This document shows, one piece after another, positions 9,534 through 21,293 of a stretch of 64,000 nucleotides of DNA. The notes under the pieces are model-generated. The model searched no databases and had not been told where the DNA came from. It saw nothing but the letters and a program-made list of their open reading frames with translations. This DNA comes from Scilla litardierei (Eukaryota > Streptophyta > Magnoliopsida > Asparagales > Asparagaceae). The stretch is from assembly GCA_030789695.1 (NCBI GenBank), contig CM061142.1, positions 152,851,266-152,915,265 of the forward strand. The letters run 5' to 3'. Made by a program: the position numbers and the translations under genes. The first letter of the stretch is position 1. The number at the start of each line of letters is the position of its first letter.

Positions 9534-11073
9534 TGTCACGCCCCGCTTCCCAAAAAAGTGGAGGCGAGACGTGAGAAGGTCCGCTCAGACTTGAAGCTGC
9601 AAAGCACCAAGCCCGATAAGCGTCAATCAACAATAAATTGGCAGGTCCTTGCAACGCGATACGAAACAAAGATAATAATGAAGGGGAAATGCGACAAGGC
9701 AAATCTCAGAATATCCATCATATTAAATTCCAACATCACAGAAAAAGCCACCAGGCTTAAAGAGAAAAGAAACTAAGGGCCCATCATGGCCAACAAAAGT
9801 ACAAGTACAAACATGGTGCCACGCACCGACAACTAACAGAAACCCTAAAACAAAAGGGAGCTCAGCAAGATCCTAAGAAGGCCACCGGTGTCCACAAAAC
9901 TCCTCATCCTCAACAACGAACTCTGGCTCAGGATCTAACATGCGACACCCAAAGAGAAAGGGGCACATGTCAGCAAGTCTAAAAAGACTTGAGCAAGGAA
10001 ACTGAAAGTAAACTAACAACCTAGCAGTATAATAAGATGTAATGACATGGCAGTTAAGTATGTTGCAACAGTTAAAAGAAGAGACAAGCACGCACGATGT
10101 AGCAAAAGCTACCAAGTCACTAATCACGAATCACTTATCACTATTTTCACTTTATGCTCAGAGTTTTCGTCTTTTGGCTGAAGTGGCTGTACGGGCTCAC
10201 TTCTACGCTCAAGCGACCGTTTAACCCTATCCCTCCATGTGTATCGAGCATTGGGATTAGCAACACACTATGCTCGCTTCTGGATCACGATCCAGGAAGT
10301 GTATTTGGCATAGGGGTGCACCTAGCCTGATCACTATGTAGGAGTCAAAATCCTACTCGCCGCAGCTTACATTTTAGAGTAGCGTGTGCTACACAATCAC
10401 GATGAACAATCAATGTATGCAATGACATGAACAGATATTCGTGTACCGTTAATTGAAATTAAACATGACATGCAAGCATGATGAGGGTGACGGATCTAGC
10501 TTCGTTGTCAAGCTAGATCAAAGGGCATCTAGGCAGCTATCCTTTCACTGCCCAGTCTCTTTTACGCAAAAACAAGTAAATGGCCTAACGACATGGCCTA
10601 AAACCCTAAGTGGCAAGTTTCACTTGCCTGATACCGGGGACGACGATCAACGAGGCATGCCACAAAATATTAAACTACGGAGATGGGATCACTGCCATGG
10701 CAAAACAATATCAGAACAATATCCATTTTTATTAGGGTTTAACAAAATCACCATGTGGGTTAAGAGAATATTAAAGGATCGATTCACTAACCGTATCGTA
10801 GCGGAAGAACGATGCCGAGCAAGCACGGCAACGGAAGAACAATCCGGAGAACTATGGCTCAGATCTGGAAATGGCGAGAAATCTGGAGAAATTGGGATTT
10901 GTGGGGTTTTACGGTTGGCCGACGGCCTAAGGGAGGTGGCCGGCGCAAGAATGGCGAGAGGGAAGCTCCGGGGAGGAAGGGAATGGCTAGAGGAAAGTTG
11001 GGGAAGATCAGAGGTCAAAGGGGAAAGAGAATGGCCAAGGGAAGTGAAAGAGAGAAAAAGAAACGATCGGGAG

Positions 11074-11081
11074 TTTAAATA
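11074..11081 (-). promoter_or_regulatory. TATA box of LARD-B LTR
   Basis: The reverse complement reads TATTTAAA. It lies about 45 bp downstream, in element sense, of the palindromic array and just before a CT-rich leader. Confidence 0.55.
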
Positions 11082-11126
11082 GAAAAACCCGGCGGCGGAA
11101 ATGAAACCTAGGGTTTCGGGGTCATT

Positions 11127-11543
11127 TAGTCGGTCAAAGAAGAGCTGCTGATCGACTAGTTTAAGAACTAGTCGGTCGGTCGACCAACTGTGACCGACTA
11201 AGAGCAAACAGCGAAAGAAGGGATAAATCTGGGAAATGAATTAGTCGGTCTGTGAAGGCCCATCGACCGACTAGTTTGGAACCTAGTCGGGCGGTGAGTG
11301 TTCATTGACCGACTAACGATAAACATTAACTTAGGTGAATTTAATCAAAGGAACTAGTCGGTCTGAGAGCAAGTTCTGACCGACTAGTTTTACATCTAGT
11401 CGGTCGGTGGTTGTTCTTAGACCGACTAAGAGTAAACAGTAACTTCTGAATAATTGATTTAATGAACTAGTCGGTTCCAGAAGAGTTCCTGACCGACTAG
11501 ATTGGAATCTAGTCGGTTGGTCCCCCTTCTTGAACCAACTAAG
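11127..11543 (-). repeat. Palindromic ACCGAC/GTCGGT array in LARD-B U3
   Basis: About four units, each with outer AGTCGGTC...GACCGACT arms around an inner hairpin of the form GACCGACTAG-loop-CTAGTCGGTC, separated by roughly 100-bp spacing. ACCGAC is the core of the plant DRE/CRT element. The spacer sequences also resemble those of the SIRE arrays, for example a TGTTTATCGTTAGTCGG-like string. Confidence 0.9.
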
Positions 11544-11545
11544 GT

Positions 11546-11640
11546 GCACGAAAAGTCTCGAATTGAAGCGCGAAGCTCCAGGAAGATTCCTACGACTTCT
11601 AAGATCAACCTATCTCTAAGATATGAGCGATATGAAGCTC
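11546..11640 (-). other. U3 segment shared with SIRE copia LTRs
   Basis: Upstream (element sense) of the array, an 18-nt word GCTTCGCGCTTCAATTCG (11559-11576 in reverse complement) and a 14-nt word CGCTCATATCTTAG (11616-11629 in reverse complement) occur in the same order in the solo SIRE LTR (45484-45501 and 45430-45443). The spacing is nearly equal: 39 versus 40 nt between the words. This is homology and not chance. Confidence 0.85.
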
Positions 11641-11811
11641 GTCACGAATGACTTACTCCAAACTCAACGATCTAAGGAAGAAGCTAAAGAATCACAACGA
11701 AACGAACGTAAACGAAAGCTACGGAGACGGAAAATCACACATAAGGAGAAAATCCACCAAAACATATAAATAATATAGATAATCCAAATACATGAAAAAC
11801 CAGTCGTTACA

Positions 11812-13618
11812 TCCTCCCCAACTTAGAATAAAGTCCTTCCTCGGACTTTCTAACATATCTAGTCGCTCTAGTAACTACCCCAATCATATCACATTATAAT
11901 TCAATCAGGTATAGTCATTACAAGTGCTTATATCCGCACTAGGTAGTCAAACATTAATACTACTAGCCTGTATCATCCACGCACGTCATACTCTTATACC
12001 TATCATAGCCATTCATACTCATACATGTATCTCAATCATATATATACATCCCCTATATAGCTACTACTTACCTAGCACAAACAATAGTTCAGCTACTCAC
12101 TTATAGATAATATTAGTCTCATACTAGCAAATACAACCATCGCTTTACGCATAGATAGCTACCTATGCATCAAGCAACCATGGGCATATTACTCCCTAAT
12201 ATTTCCTAGTTTACATCCAATGTCAACATATCACTACAAGTAACCACACCACTCAATATTCAATCATGTTATTATATCTAAGATACACTTGCCGCTACTA
12301 TAATTTCACAATTCTTAGTTATTCCAATACATGCAAATATTTCACTATAACTTCACATCACATACGGCCCTATAATTATACCCACGACACGCCACACATA
12401 TTATAGTCACCAAAACTTATAACTAAGCACATACTTACACGTGCATGGTGCACACCCACACACGCTAATATTTCATTCATATATACCAATCACACCACTG
12501 TATACTTAGCACATCCACACACCTGGTTAGCTAACACACATACGTTCACACAGGCAAGTCCTTAGTAAATAACTATACCACAAGACCAATACATATATAA
12601 CTATATACTGGTATAGCGACCCACAATCATGTGCGTAACACGACCAGGCACAAACACTCCTACCCCTATATATGTATCAAACATCGCTATATGCAAACTA
12701 CAGACATACATAGCAATACTCTTAGAGTATACCCACTCAAGCTTGAGTGAGACCCAAAACACATATCTATGTATGTAACACTGTATCTATACTTATACCA
12801 ATACCACACTCTAATATATATATACGCGTCTACTAATATAACCATATACATACCATATGTCAATCACCCCTAATATTTAGTCAGGTAACACCCACATAGT
12901 TCAATCACTTTGTATACCATAATAATATTACAGACGTCAGCACATGTATAACTATAATACCCTTCCTAATACAAACATTCTTCGTATAGTCACACACAAG
13001 TAATATATATTTACACCATATCCTACTACCTATAATTAGTATACCAACACATCTACTACATTCATAGTTAAGATATGCAATAGTCGTGTATACCTCATGG
13101 TATACACGCATACAACATCCCGCAAAAGCAAGCAATACTAATCAAAATTATAATCCTACTACCATATGTATATCACCTATATACTCATGCAGCAATTACA
13201 TAACTACTTACGTCTAAGCACAATACATATCTACGTACGAGCACATGCTCACACGTACTAATATATAGGTCATGTAATAGGCCTACGCACTTAACTTTAC
13301 GTACACCTATTATAATCACACCTAACATACACATAACTTTACCAACATATTATTTCAATCATTATAAATATCTCCAACTACATACTCCCTATTAGATACA
13401 CCAATACTGATTCTTATATACACAGACACCCCTAGAGTGGTATATCTATCCTCACACATACCTATAAATACTAACACACATACAACTTCATAACATCATG
13501 AATAACTCAGAGTATGTATATAACACACAATAGGCAACATTAATATACTACAGAAGAATACACTCATCCAAGCCCATCTACTCAACTTAGGTACATGCAC
13601 TATGACAACATCACAAAA
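11812..13618 (-). other. LARD-B internal region, 3' half (non-coding)
   Basis: It starts with the reverse complement of a polypurine tract and the string CCGAGGA(A/C)GGACTTTATTC, also present in both LARD-A internal regions. The rest is A/T/C-rich and very G-poor on the plus strand, built of degenerate CATA/TACA words. No coding signal is visible. It is interrupted at 13619 by copia-1. Confidence 0.8.
13614..13618. repeat. Left target-site duplication of copia-1 (CAAAA)
   Basis: CAAAA precedes the TGTTGAATATT terminus and is repeated at 26008-26012. Confidence 0.9.
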
Positions 13619-14023
13619 TGTTGAATATTGGACTCCCCGGATTTGGTTTTGGATGATGAGCAAACATAAATACTTCATGAACTAACAATTTGTGAGCGCA
13701 GTATTGGAGATCGTCGCCAATTTCACGAGAATATTCAAAGCGACATCTCAACACTTCCAAAAGCTCGTATTCAAGCCTAAAGCTTCGTTGAAGCTCTTAC
13801 GACGCTTTGGAAGTAATGAAGATTCAATCGAAGCTCTCAAAGACCGTTTATTAAGGTTTTATTTATAGTCTTTTAGTTTCTATTGATAGAATGTTAAGCC
13901 TTGAGTATATCTTACGTTTCTATCTTCATTACGCTCATTTCGTAGCTCTAGGTTTCTTGCACAAGTTCACTCTAACTTCCTCGAAGCGTCGCGCTTCGAT
14001 TCGGACTTTGTTGTGCATGTTAG

Positions 14024-14561
14024 TTGGTACAAGAACAAGTACTGACCGACTAGATGGTGATCTAGTCGGTCGGCCACTGTTCTTGGACCGACTAGTTTCA
14101 GTCAGTTAATTCTTAGCTCTTTACTGTTTACAGTTAGTCGGTCTATGTTGACTCACCGACCGACTAGTTTGTGAACTAGTCGGTCAGTGATGCTTCTTTG
14201 ACCGACTAGTTGAGACTGACTGTTCACTCTAAAATTCTCCTAAGCTATTGTTTACCGTTAGTCGGTCTAAGAACGTTTGATGACCGACTAGTTGACAATC
14301 TAGTCGGTCAACTTTTGTTCTTGGACCGACTAAGTCAACTTGCCTTCAGACTATGTTGTTTTGCCTCTTAGTCGGTCTACGTTCATTGGATGACCGACTA
14401 GTTGTGAAACTAGTCGGTCAGACAGTGTTCTTGGACCGACTAGTTTTCTAGGTCTGAAATTCTATCTCTTCTCAGATCTGCTCTTAGTCGGTCCATGCTT
14501 TGTGACTGACCGACTAGTTGATGAACTAGTCGGTCAGTGAGTGTTCTTTGACCGACTAGAT
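14024..14561 (+). repeat. Nested inverted-repeat array of ACCGAC/GTCGGT in SIRE U3
   Basis: Five units start near 14030, 14134, 14258, 14368 and 14484 (spacing about 104-124 bp). Each unit is AGTCGGTC, spacer, GACCGACTAG, short loop, CTAGTCGGTC, spacer, GACCGACT. I count about 20 ACCGAC/GTCGGT cores in 540 bp. The array ends about 55 bp before the TATA box. Confidence 0.93.
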
Positions 14562-14613
14562 CTCACAGATTTCTTTCCGTTGGAGATTGACCTAACTTGT
14601 TTTTATGGGACCC

Positions 14614-14621
14614 TATAAATA
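14614..14621 (+). promoter_or_regulatory. TATA box of copia-1 5' LTR
   Basis: TATAAATA, preceded by GGGACCC and followed by a leader with AG/CT-rich sequence. It is conserved in the other SIRE LTRs at about 25255, 46245 and 52797. Confidence 0.75.
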
Positions 14622-15363
14622 CGAACCTAGGTCATTTCTATCTTCAATAGAGCTGCCATTAAGAGATTCATTGAGTTCTAAAGAGATAGCTATTCTCCCT
14701 CAAATCTAAAGCTCTCTTCCTCACAAGAAACCCATTCTCTCTCATTTCTAGATCTAGAGAGAAGCTTGTTCTTGGTGAGCTCTTCAAGCTATTGCTTGAT
14801 TCAAGTTTCCAAATCTTCCCTAGGCACCCATTGCTGCTCATTTCCTTGGTGCTAGGGTTTGGTAACTTCATCTTCCTCAAATCCTTCATTCCACCTTTTG
14901 GGTAAGAAAAACTCAAGGTATAGGATTTTGTGGTAAGAGTATTTATTTCATATTAAACTCTTTTATATTGCTTATTGGCTCTCTCGGTTGTGAGAGAAGT
15001 TTGTGATCCCGGGTTGTGGGATTCACTTTGCCATTGCATGTATGATTTGATCTTGTGAAGGTTTTTCACAAGATATTCATAGTGGAAATCTTGAGTTAGG
15101 GTTTCTAACTCAAGTATCCGGAAGGGATCCGGGTGGTTGGGACGTAGGATCACCGGGAACAAGTCGGGGAGACTTGGGTGGATCCGAACCCATTAACTTC
15201 ATTTGTTAGCATTGTTAATTTCATTGTTGTCATTCAATTTAAGCTTCCGCAAATTGACTTGGTAGTTGTGTGCAATTTAATTTGGAATAATACGCCTTAT
15301 TATTTTAAAGTACTATTCACCCCCCCTCTAGTACTTGTGCAGTAGCTGGTAGGGCATTACATT

Positions 15364-15376
15364 TGGTATCAGAGCC
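15364..15376 (+). other. Primer-binding site, initiator tRNA-Met
   Basis: TGGTATCAGAGCC lies two bases after the LTR end and is the standard complement to the 3' end of plant initiator tRNA-Met. Confidence 0.95.
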
Positions 15377-15388
15377 AGATACTCAGCT

Positions 15389-17607
15389 ATGTCTGCCAAC
15401 GACAACAAGACCGTGCCTCCACCTTCCAACTACGACACCTTCAGGAACCGTGAAGGAGCGTCATCGGTGATGGAAGGACATTCCTCTACAAGGCCTCCAT
15501 TCTTCAACGGTACCAACTACGGGTACTGGAAATGTCGGATGGAAACCTTCCTCCGAAGTGCATCTTTATGGAGGACTACAATGAAGGAGTACAACGAGCC
15601 CGAAGAAGAAGATTTTGAGAAATGGACTACCGCGGAGGTCGCCGCGGAGGTAAGCAATGCCAAGGCAATGAACGCCTTGCAATGCGCATTGGAGCCCGAG
15701 GATTTCAATAAGATATGCACATGTAAGAGTGCATATCAAATTTGGAACTCTCTCCTCATACTACATGAAGGGACGAGTCGGGTAAGAGACTCTAAACTCG
15801 TTGTCGTAACCAAAGATTACGAAATGTTTCACATGCAACAGGGCGAGAAGATGAAAGAATATTACGCTCGCTTCGTTGACATAATAAACGAGTTAGAGGC
15901 CCTCGGCAAGATCTACACTCAAAAGGAGAAGTGCTTAAAGCTTATTGAAGGACTTCCCTCTTCTTGGGAAAAACGTACCTTCGCCATCGAGGAAGGTAAT
16001 GACATGAACAAATATACCGTAGTTCAACTAATGGGTACTTTGATGTCATACGAGGTACGCAAAGATAGCAAGGTGAAGCTACAAGAAAAGATGAAGTCAT
16101 ATTTGAACCTAGATGCGCCTAAGAAAAAGGCGATTGCATTCAAGGCGGCTTCATCCACATCTTCCGATGATGAAGACTCGGAAAACGAGTTGGACTTGGA
16201 GTCCATGGCACTCATGGCCAAGAAGTTCAACCGTTTCTTCCGGAAAGGTAACTTCAAGACCAAAGGTAAATTTGGTTCTTCTAACGCCTCTTCCTCTCCT
16301 TTGTGTTTCAAGTGCAATAAGCCAGGACACATGAAAGCGGAGTGTCCTCTCAACAAACAAAAGGAGAAGTGGAAGGCACCAAAATTCGATAAGTCCAAGA
16401 AATACAAGAAGGGGTACAAGAAAGGACTTGTCGGAGCAACATTCACCGACTCCGAGGATTCCTCAAGCGGAGAGTCGGATGATGAGAAAGTGGAGCAAGC
16501 ACATATGTGCTTCATGGCAAGAGAGGAGAACGATCAAGGATCCTCCTCTTCCGATGATAGTAATGACGAAAGCGATGAGGTAACGATGGATGATCTTAGA
16601 AATACACTAAGTTAGTAAATAGATATACTAAGGTAAAAGATGACCTAACTAGCATTCAAACATCGCCTAAGAATATCATCACCAACAACGACACCGTTGT
16701 TGAAGAGTTAAGAAATGAGATTGTGAATCTCAAATCTAAACTTGAACATGTTAGCATTGAGGATGCGGAAGAACATAAGATAGCGGATTTAACTTCTCAA
16801 AACTCGACTTTGAGTATTGAGAACGAGAATCTTAAATCTCGTGTTTATGTGCTCACATCGCAAATATCCGCTTTGGATACTTCTTTGCGTTCTCTCAAAG
16901 AGAAATATGAGGACACATTGGGCCGAATCAACAAATTCAACAAGGGTAAGGGCCATTTGGATAATATCCTAAAAGATTTACTTCCGGCCAAACACCACAT
17001 TGGCTTGGGGTATATGATGGGAAATTCATCCAAGTCGGTCACTACTTTTGTTAGGCCAACTTCCGAAGCCTCGACGAGTGGGAGCAAACACTCTATTGGT
17101 AGTTCATCTACCAATGGTGCTTCCACCTCGTCCACACCCTCTTTCGGAAAGAAACCCACTTTGGGTGGACCTCCAAAGAAGGGGCATGCCTACATGTACA
17201 CTAATAACATGCCACGTAGGAACACACGTCCTACTCCACCGTCTCACACTTATGATGATTTTTATGCAACACATTCCCGGGCACGTGCACACCAAGTGAG
17301 ACACCCTCACGCACGTGTTTCCACACATGCATATGTACACCCACCTCATCATATGAATAATTCTCTTCGTGCACCATTCCATCATGTCCCGTATGCCTAT
17401 CCACAACATGCATCACGTAGAAATCAACGTAGCATGCATGCACCCAATAGGATGATGGCTCCCAAAATTTTCACTATTTGGAGCCCAAAGGACACAAGCA
17501 TGGACGAAAAACAAATGTACATGAATGCTTATTTTTCGGATGTTGTGCATAGTAAGAATTATGTGGGGAAGTCTAAGTCCACTTGGACTTGGCTTCCAAA
17601 GGTCTAA
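15389..17607 (+). pseudogene. gag: SIRE gag (copia-1), frameshifted
   Basis: This is the capsid/nucleocapsid protein. The start is the ATG at 15389, 13 nt after the primer site. The N-terminal gag core includes FFNGTNYGYWKCRMETFL (about codon 42) and the copia-type segment ending in LPSSWEKRTFAIEEG. One CCHC knuckle CFKCNKPGHMKAEC is near 16310. Compared with the intact copia-2 gag, 25 nt are missing at about 16599, which shifts the frame and gives a stop at 16613-16615. The C-terminal half continues in another frame (from about 16600) to the TAA at 17605-17607. It holds a predicted coiled coil (LKSKLEHVSIEDAEEHKIADL) and a His/Arg-rich tail with repeated HAR/PRR motifs. Confidence 0.92.
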
Positions 17608-17660
17608 TCCCTTGGACCCAATGACCTTGGGTACCATGATATGAAAGTGTCTATCTTTAG

Positions 17661-20600
17661 GTACTCAAGGAAAAGAAAAAGAAAAGGAGCATCAAATTTA
17701 AATTTAGCTCCAAAGGGAATTGGATACTCGATAGCGGGTGCTCCAAACACATGACGGGTGACGCTCGTTTGCTCTCCGGAGTGGTTCCCATTGCGAATGG
17801 AAACCGCGTCGTATTTGGAGGCAACAAGAGCGGAACCATCATAGGTGTTGGTAAAGTCGGTAACCCTTCTAAACCATTAATTAGTGACGTTTATCTTGTT
17901 AGTGGTTTAAATCATAATCTTATTTCAATAAGTCAACTTTGTGACAAAGGTTACAAAGTTAGCTTTGCGAAAGGATTGTGTCATATTTTAAGAAAGGATA
18001 ATGAAAAATTATTATTTTCCGGAACTCGTCGTAAAGACATCTATATTTTGGATCTTCCTAAGTCATATGAACAATGTCTCGTTGCCAACACAAGTGAACA
18101 ACACTTATGGCATCGACGCTTTGGACATGTGAACTTTGGAACACTATATAAGCTTTCAAAATTGAATTCTATTAAAGGTTTTCCGAAGCTTGTTTTTGAA
18201 AAGAAAAGTTTTTGTGATTGTTGTCAACGCGGCAAGCTTCCTAAATCTTCATTTAAACCTAAGAAAAGCATCTCTACTAAACGGCCACTAGAGCTATTAC
18301 ATCTAGATTTATTTGGGCCAACTAGAGTAGCTTCCTTAGGAAATGCAAGGTATGGACTTGTCATCGTAGATGACTATTCAAGATTTACTTGGGTATTTTC
18401 ATTGTGTAATAAAAATGAAGCTTTTGAAAACTTCACAATTTTTGTTAAGAAAGTACAAAATCTCTTAGGAACCACCATTGTCACTATTCGTAGTGATCAT
18501 GGAGGTGAATTTGAGAATGAGTCTTTTGAGACATTTTGTGATGAAGTTGGTATTACTCACACCTTCTCTTTCCCTCGTGCACCTCCTCAAAATGGTGTAG
18601 TTGAGAGAAAGAATAGGACGCTAGTGGAGTGTGCTCGCACTATGCTTGATGATAGCCAACTTGGCCATCAATTTTGGGCGGAAGCGGTACACACCGCTTG
18701 CTATGTGTTTAATAGAATACTTTTGAGGCCCGGCACTAAACAAACTTGTTATGAATTGTTGTTTGGTAGGTTGCCTCAAGTTAAACATTTTCGTGTTTTT
18801 GGTTCGAAATGTTTTATTAAGAACACATATGGTAGTTTGGACAAATTCGATCCGAGATCCGATGAGGGGATTTTTGTTGGATATTCTACGCGTAGCAAAG
18901 CCTACCGGATATTCAACAAACGAACCTCAACGATCGAGGAATCGCTTCATGTCTCATTTAATGAAGGATTTGTTCCAACTAGAATTTCAAATTATAATGA
19001 TTCTATGGATGTTTTATGTGATTCGTTTGAAAATTCTAAGTCTAATGATTCTATTGATTCTATTGAGACTAACCCAACTAATGAAGTTGTTGAGAATGTT
19101 CCAAGTGATCAAGGTATTCCCAAACGGCTTCATTCGGTTCGTGACCATCCCCATGAGCAAGTCATTGGCAATATCTATGATAGTGTCAAGACGAGATCCC
19201 AAGTTCACCGCTTCGCAAATTGTGCCTTTGCCTCATCGATAGAGCCAAAGAATATTAATGAAGCATGCGAAGATAGCGCTTGGATCTTAGCCATGGAGGA
19301 GGAGCTCATTCAATTCGAGAGGAATGAAGTTTGGGAGCTTGTTCCATTGCCATCGAAGAACCACACCGTCATAGGGACAAAGTGGATCTTCAAGAACAAA
19401 CCGACGAAAACCAAGTCGTCGTCCGGAACAAAGCTCGGTTAGTAGCTCAAGGCTATCGTCAAGAGGAAGGTATCGATTTCGAAGAATCTTTCGCTCCGGT
19501 AGCTAGATTAGAATCAATTAGATTACTTTTGTCTTTTGCATGCCATAAGAATTTTAAATTATTTCAAATGGATGTTAAAAGTGCATTTTTAAACGGAGAT
19601 GTCGTTGAGGAAGTTTACGTTTCTCAACCTCCGGGCTTCGTAAATAAAAAATTTCCAAATCACGTTTTTAAACTAAAGAAAGCTCTTTATGGTTTGAGAC
19701 AAGCTCCTCGAGCTTGGTATGATCGCCTAAAGAATTTTCTTTTGGATTTGAATTTTAAAATGGGCGAAGCCGATTCAACACTTTTTATTAAGCATGCGAA
19801 TAATGATATTTTATTAGTTCAAATTTATGTTGATGATATCATTTTCGGTGCTACTAACTTCGCTCTTTGCGAAGAGTTTTCTAATGTGATGAAGGAACAA
19901 TTTGAGATGAGCCACATGGGCGAACTCAAATATTTCTTAGGTCTCCAAATTCACCAAATGAACTATGCAATCTTCATCCACCAAACGAAGTACACGGTGG
20001 AGTTGCTAAAGCGATTTGGAATGGAGAATGCCTCCGGGAAAAAGACTCCAATGAGCACGACTACGCATCTTGACAAGGATACGGGCGGTAAGGATGTAGA
20101 CATTCGTCTATATCGAGGTATGATAGGTAGTTTGCTTTATCTTACCGCAAGTAGGCCCGATATTATGTTTGCCGTATGTATATGTGCTCGTTATCAGTCT
20201 CAACCTAAGGAGTCTCACTTAGTAGCGGTAAAGCGTATTTTTCGCTATCTAAGTTACACATTAGATTTTGGATTACTTTATCCGAGATCTAGCACATATG
20301 AGTTAGTCTCATATAGTGACGCTGATTATGCGGGATGCAAATCCGACAGGAAAAGTACTAGTGGCACTTGCCATTTTATAGGAAATTCTCTTGTCTCTTG
20401 GTTTTCCAAGAAGCAAAATTCCGTATCACTTTCAACCACCGAGGCGGAATATATTGCCGTCGGTGCCGCGTGTGCTCAAGTTCTTTGGATGAGACACACA
20501 CTTAAAGACTTTGGTATAAATTGTGATACTTGCCCTATCATGGTTGACAACCAAAGTGCAATATGTCTTTCCAAGAACCAGGTACATCATTCCCGTTCGA

Positions 20601-20776
20601 AACACATAGATGTCCGACACCACTTTTTAGATGATCATGTTGCTAAAAAGGACATCATTCTAGTGTACGTTGAAACCCAAAAGCAAATCGCCGATATTTT
20701 CACGAAACCCCTAAAGGAGGACTCCTTTGTGCGGTTGCGTCGAGAATTGGGGATTATGGGTGAATCCGAGATATAG
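17661..20776 (+). pseudogene. pol: SIRE pol (copia-1): protease, integrase, RT, RNase H; 1-nt deletion
   Basis: The replication polyprotein. Protease active site WILDSGCSKHMTGD is near 17715; the first ATG is downstream of its catalytic Asp, so pol cannot start there. Integrase zinc motif LWHRRFGH...FCDCCQRGK (about 18105-18230) and D-D-E residues in LDLFGP, TIRSDHGGEFEN and NGVVERKNRTL follow. RT has [28 protein letters not shown] and the catalytic YVDDIIF (about 19830). RNase H has [18 protein letters not shown] and VDNQSAI. One A is missing at about 19398-19400 relative to copia-2, changing frame just before RT. The stop TAG is at 20774-20776. A block of stops separates it from gag. Confidence 0.94.
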
Positions 20777-21019
20777 GATTCATGTTTCATTCAATAATTT
20801 TGCATGCTATTATTTTTGGCAATATCTCATTCATGCTAGAATTATTGGATTTTTCGGGAAATTTATGTGATATCTTGATTTTTCGTTCGATTTGTGCGTA
20901 ATCGTCAAATTTCTGTTTTTCGATGATTAATGGGGTAGTTTAGATGTTTATTGAGAGTTTTGAGATTTATCGTCCAAGCGTATTTTGGAGAGAACTTGTT
21001 TTTCAAGTTTTTGTCTCTT

Positions 21020-21293
21020 TAGTCGGTTCATGTTCTGTGACCGACCGACTAGATTGAGATCTAGTCGGTCAGTACTTGAACGCAGACCGACTAAATCTTG
21101 TCAGTAATTCTTGGATTCAGCCACTGTTTGCAACTAGTCGGTTCAAGCTCATTGACCGACCGACTAGATCGTGATCTAGTCGGTCAGTGCTTGAACTGTG
21201 ACCGACTAGTTGTGCCAGGGACTGTTTGGTAATTTGCGATCTCGACCGACTTAAACTCATTTTAATCGGTCTGTTCTCATTCTAATCGGTCTA
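21020..21293 (+). repeat. Second ACCGAC/GTCGGT array, upstream of env-like ORF (copia-1)
   Basis: Two full units of the U3 type (21020-21100 and about 21134-21212), with inner hairpins GACCGACTAGATTGAGATC-TAGTCGGTC and similar, then degenerate half words (GACCGACTT, AATCGGTCT) to 21293. It lies in the gap between pol and the env-like ORF. A CT-rich leader and telo-box-like TAGGGTTT (21483-21490) follow, ending at the ATG at 21554. No strong TATA box is visible. Confidence 0.88.

Larger units (their letters stand above)
9534..11811 (-). repeat. LARD-B 3' LTR (complete)
   Basis: In plus-strand view it runs from TGTCACGCC to CGTTACA. Read in its own sense it has a U3 unlike the Tekay LTR, a palindromic ACCGAC array, a TATA box, and then an R/U5 related to the Tekay LTR end. 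It is uninterrupted and serves as the empty-site reference for the Athila insertion (CTAAC at 11313-11317). Confidence 0.92.
13619..15361 (+). repeat. Copia-1 5' LTR
   Basis: 1743 bp, TGTTGAATATT...GGGCATTACA. It contains the palindromic array (14024-14561), a TATA box (14614) and a U5 ending in a poly-C run followed by the terminal CATTACA. The ORF at 13891-14109 is array sequence and not a gene. Confidence 0.95.

Noticed and set aside
13891..14109. Small ORFs with DRL/LVGR-rich peptides (also 24532-24750, 46003-46212 and minus-strand ones at 11331-11549, 41688-41906, 59314-59598)
   Set aside because: They are translations of the GTCGGT/ACTAGT palindromes in untranscribed or non-coding LTR parts; no conserved domain.
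14024..14561. Regularly spaced short palindromic repeats, superficially like a CRISPR array
   Set aside because: Plant LTR context, spacers are related between units and between elements, repeats are only 8-10 nt and alternate in orientation.
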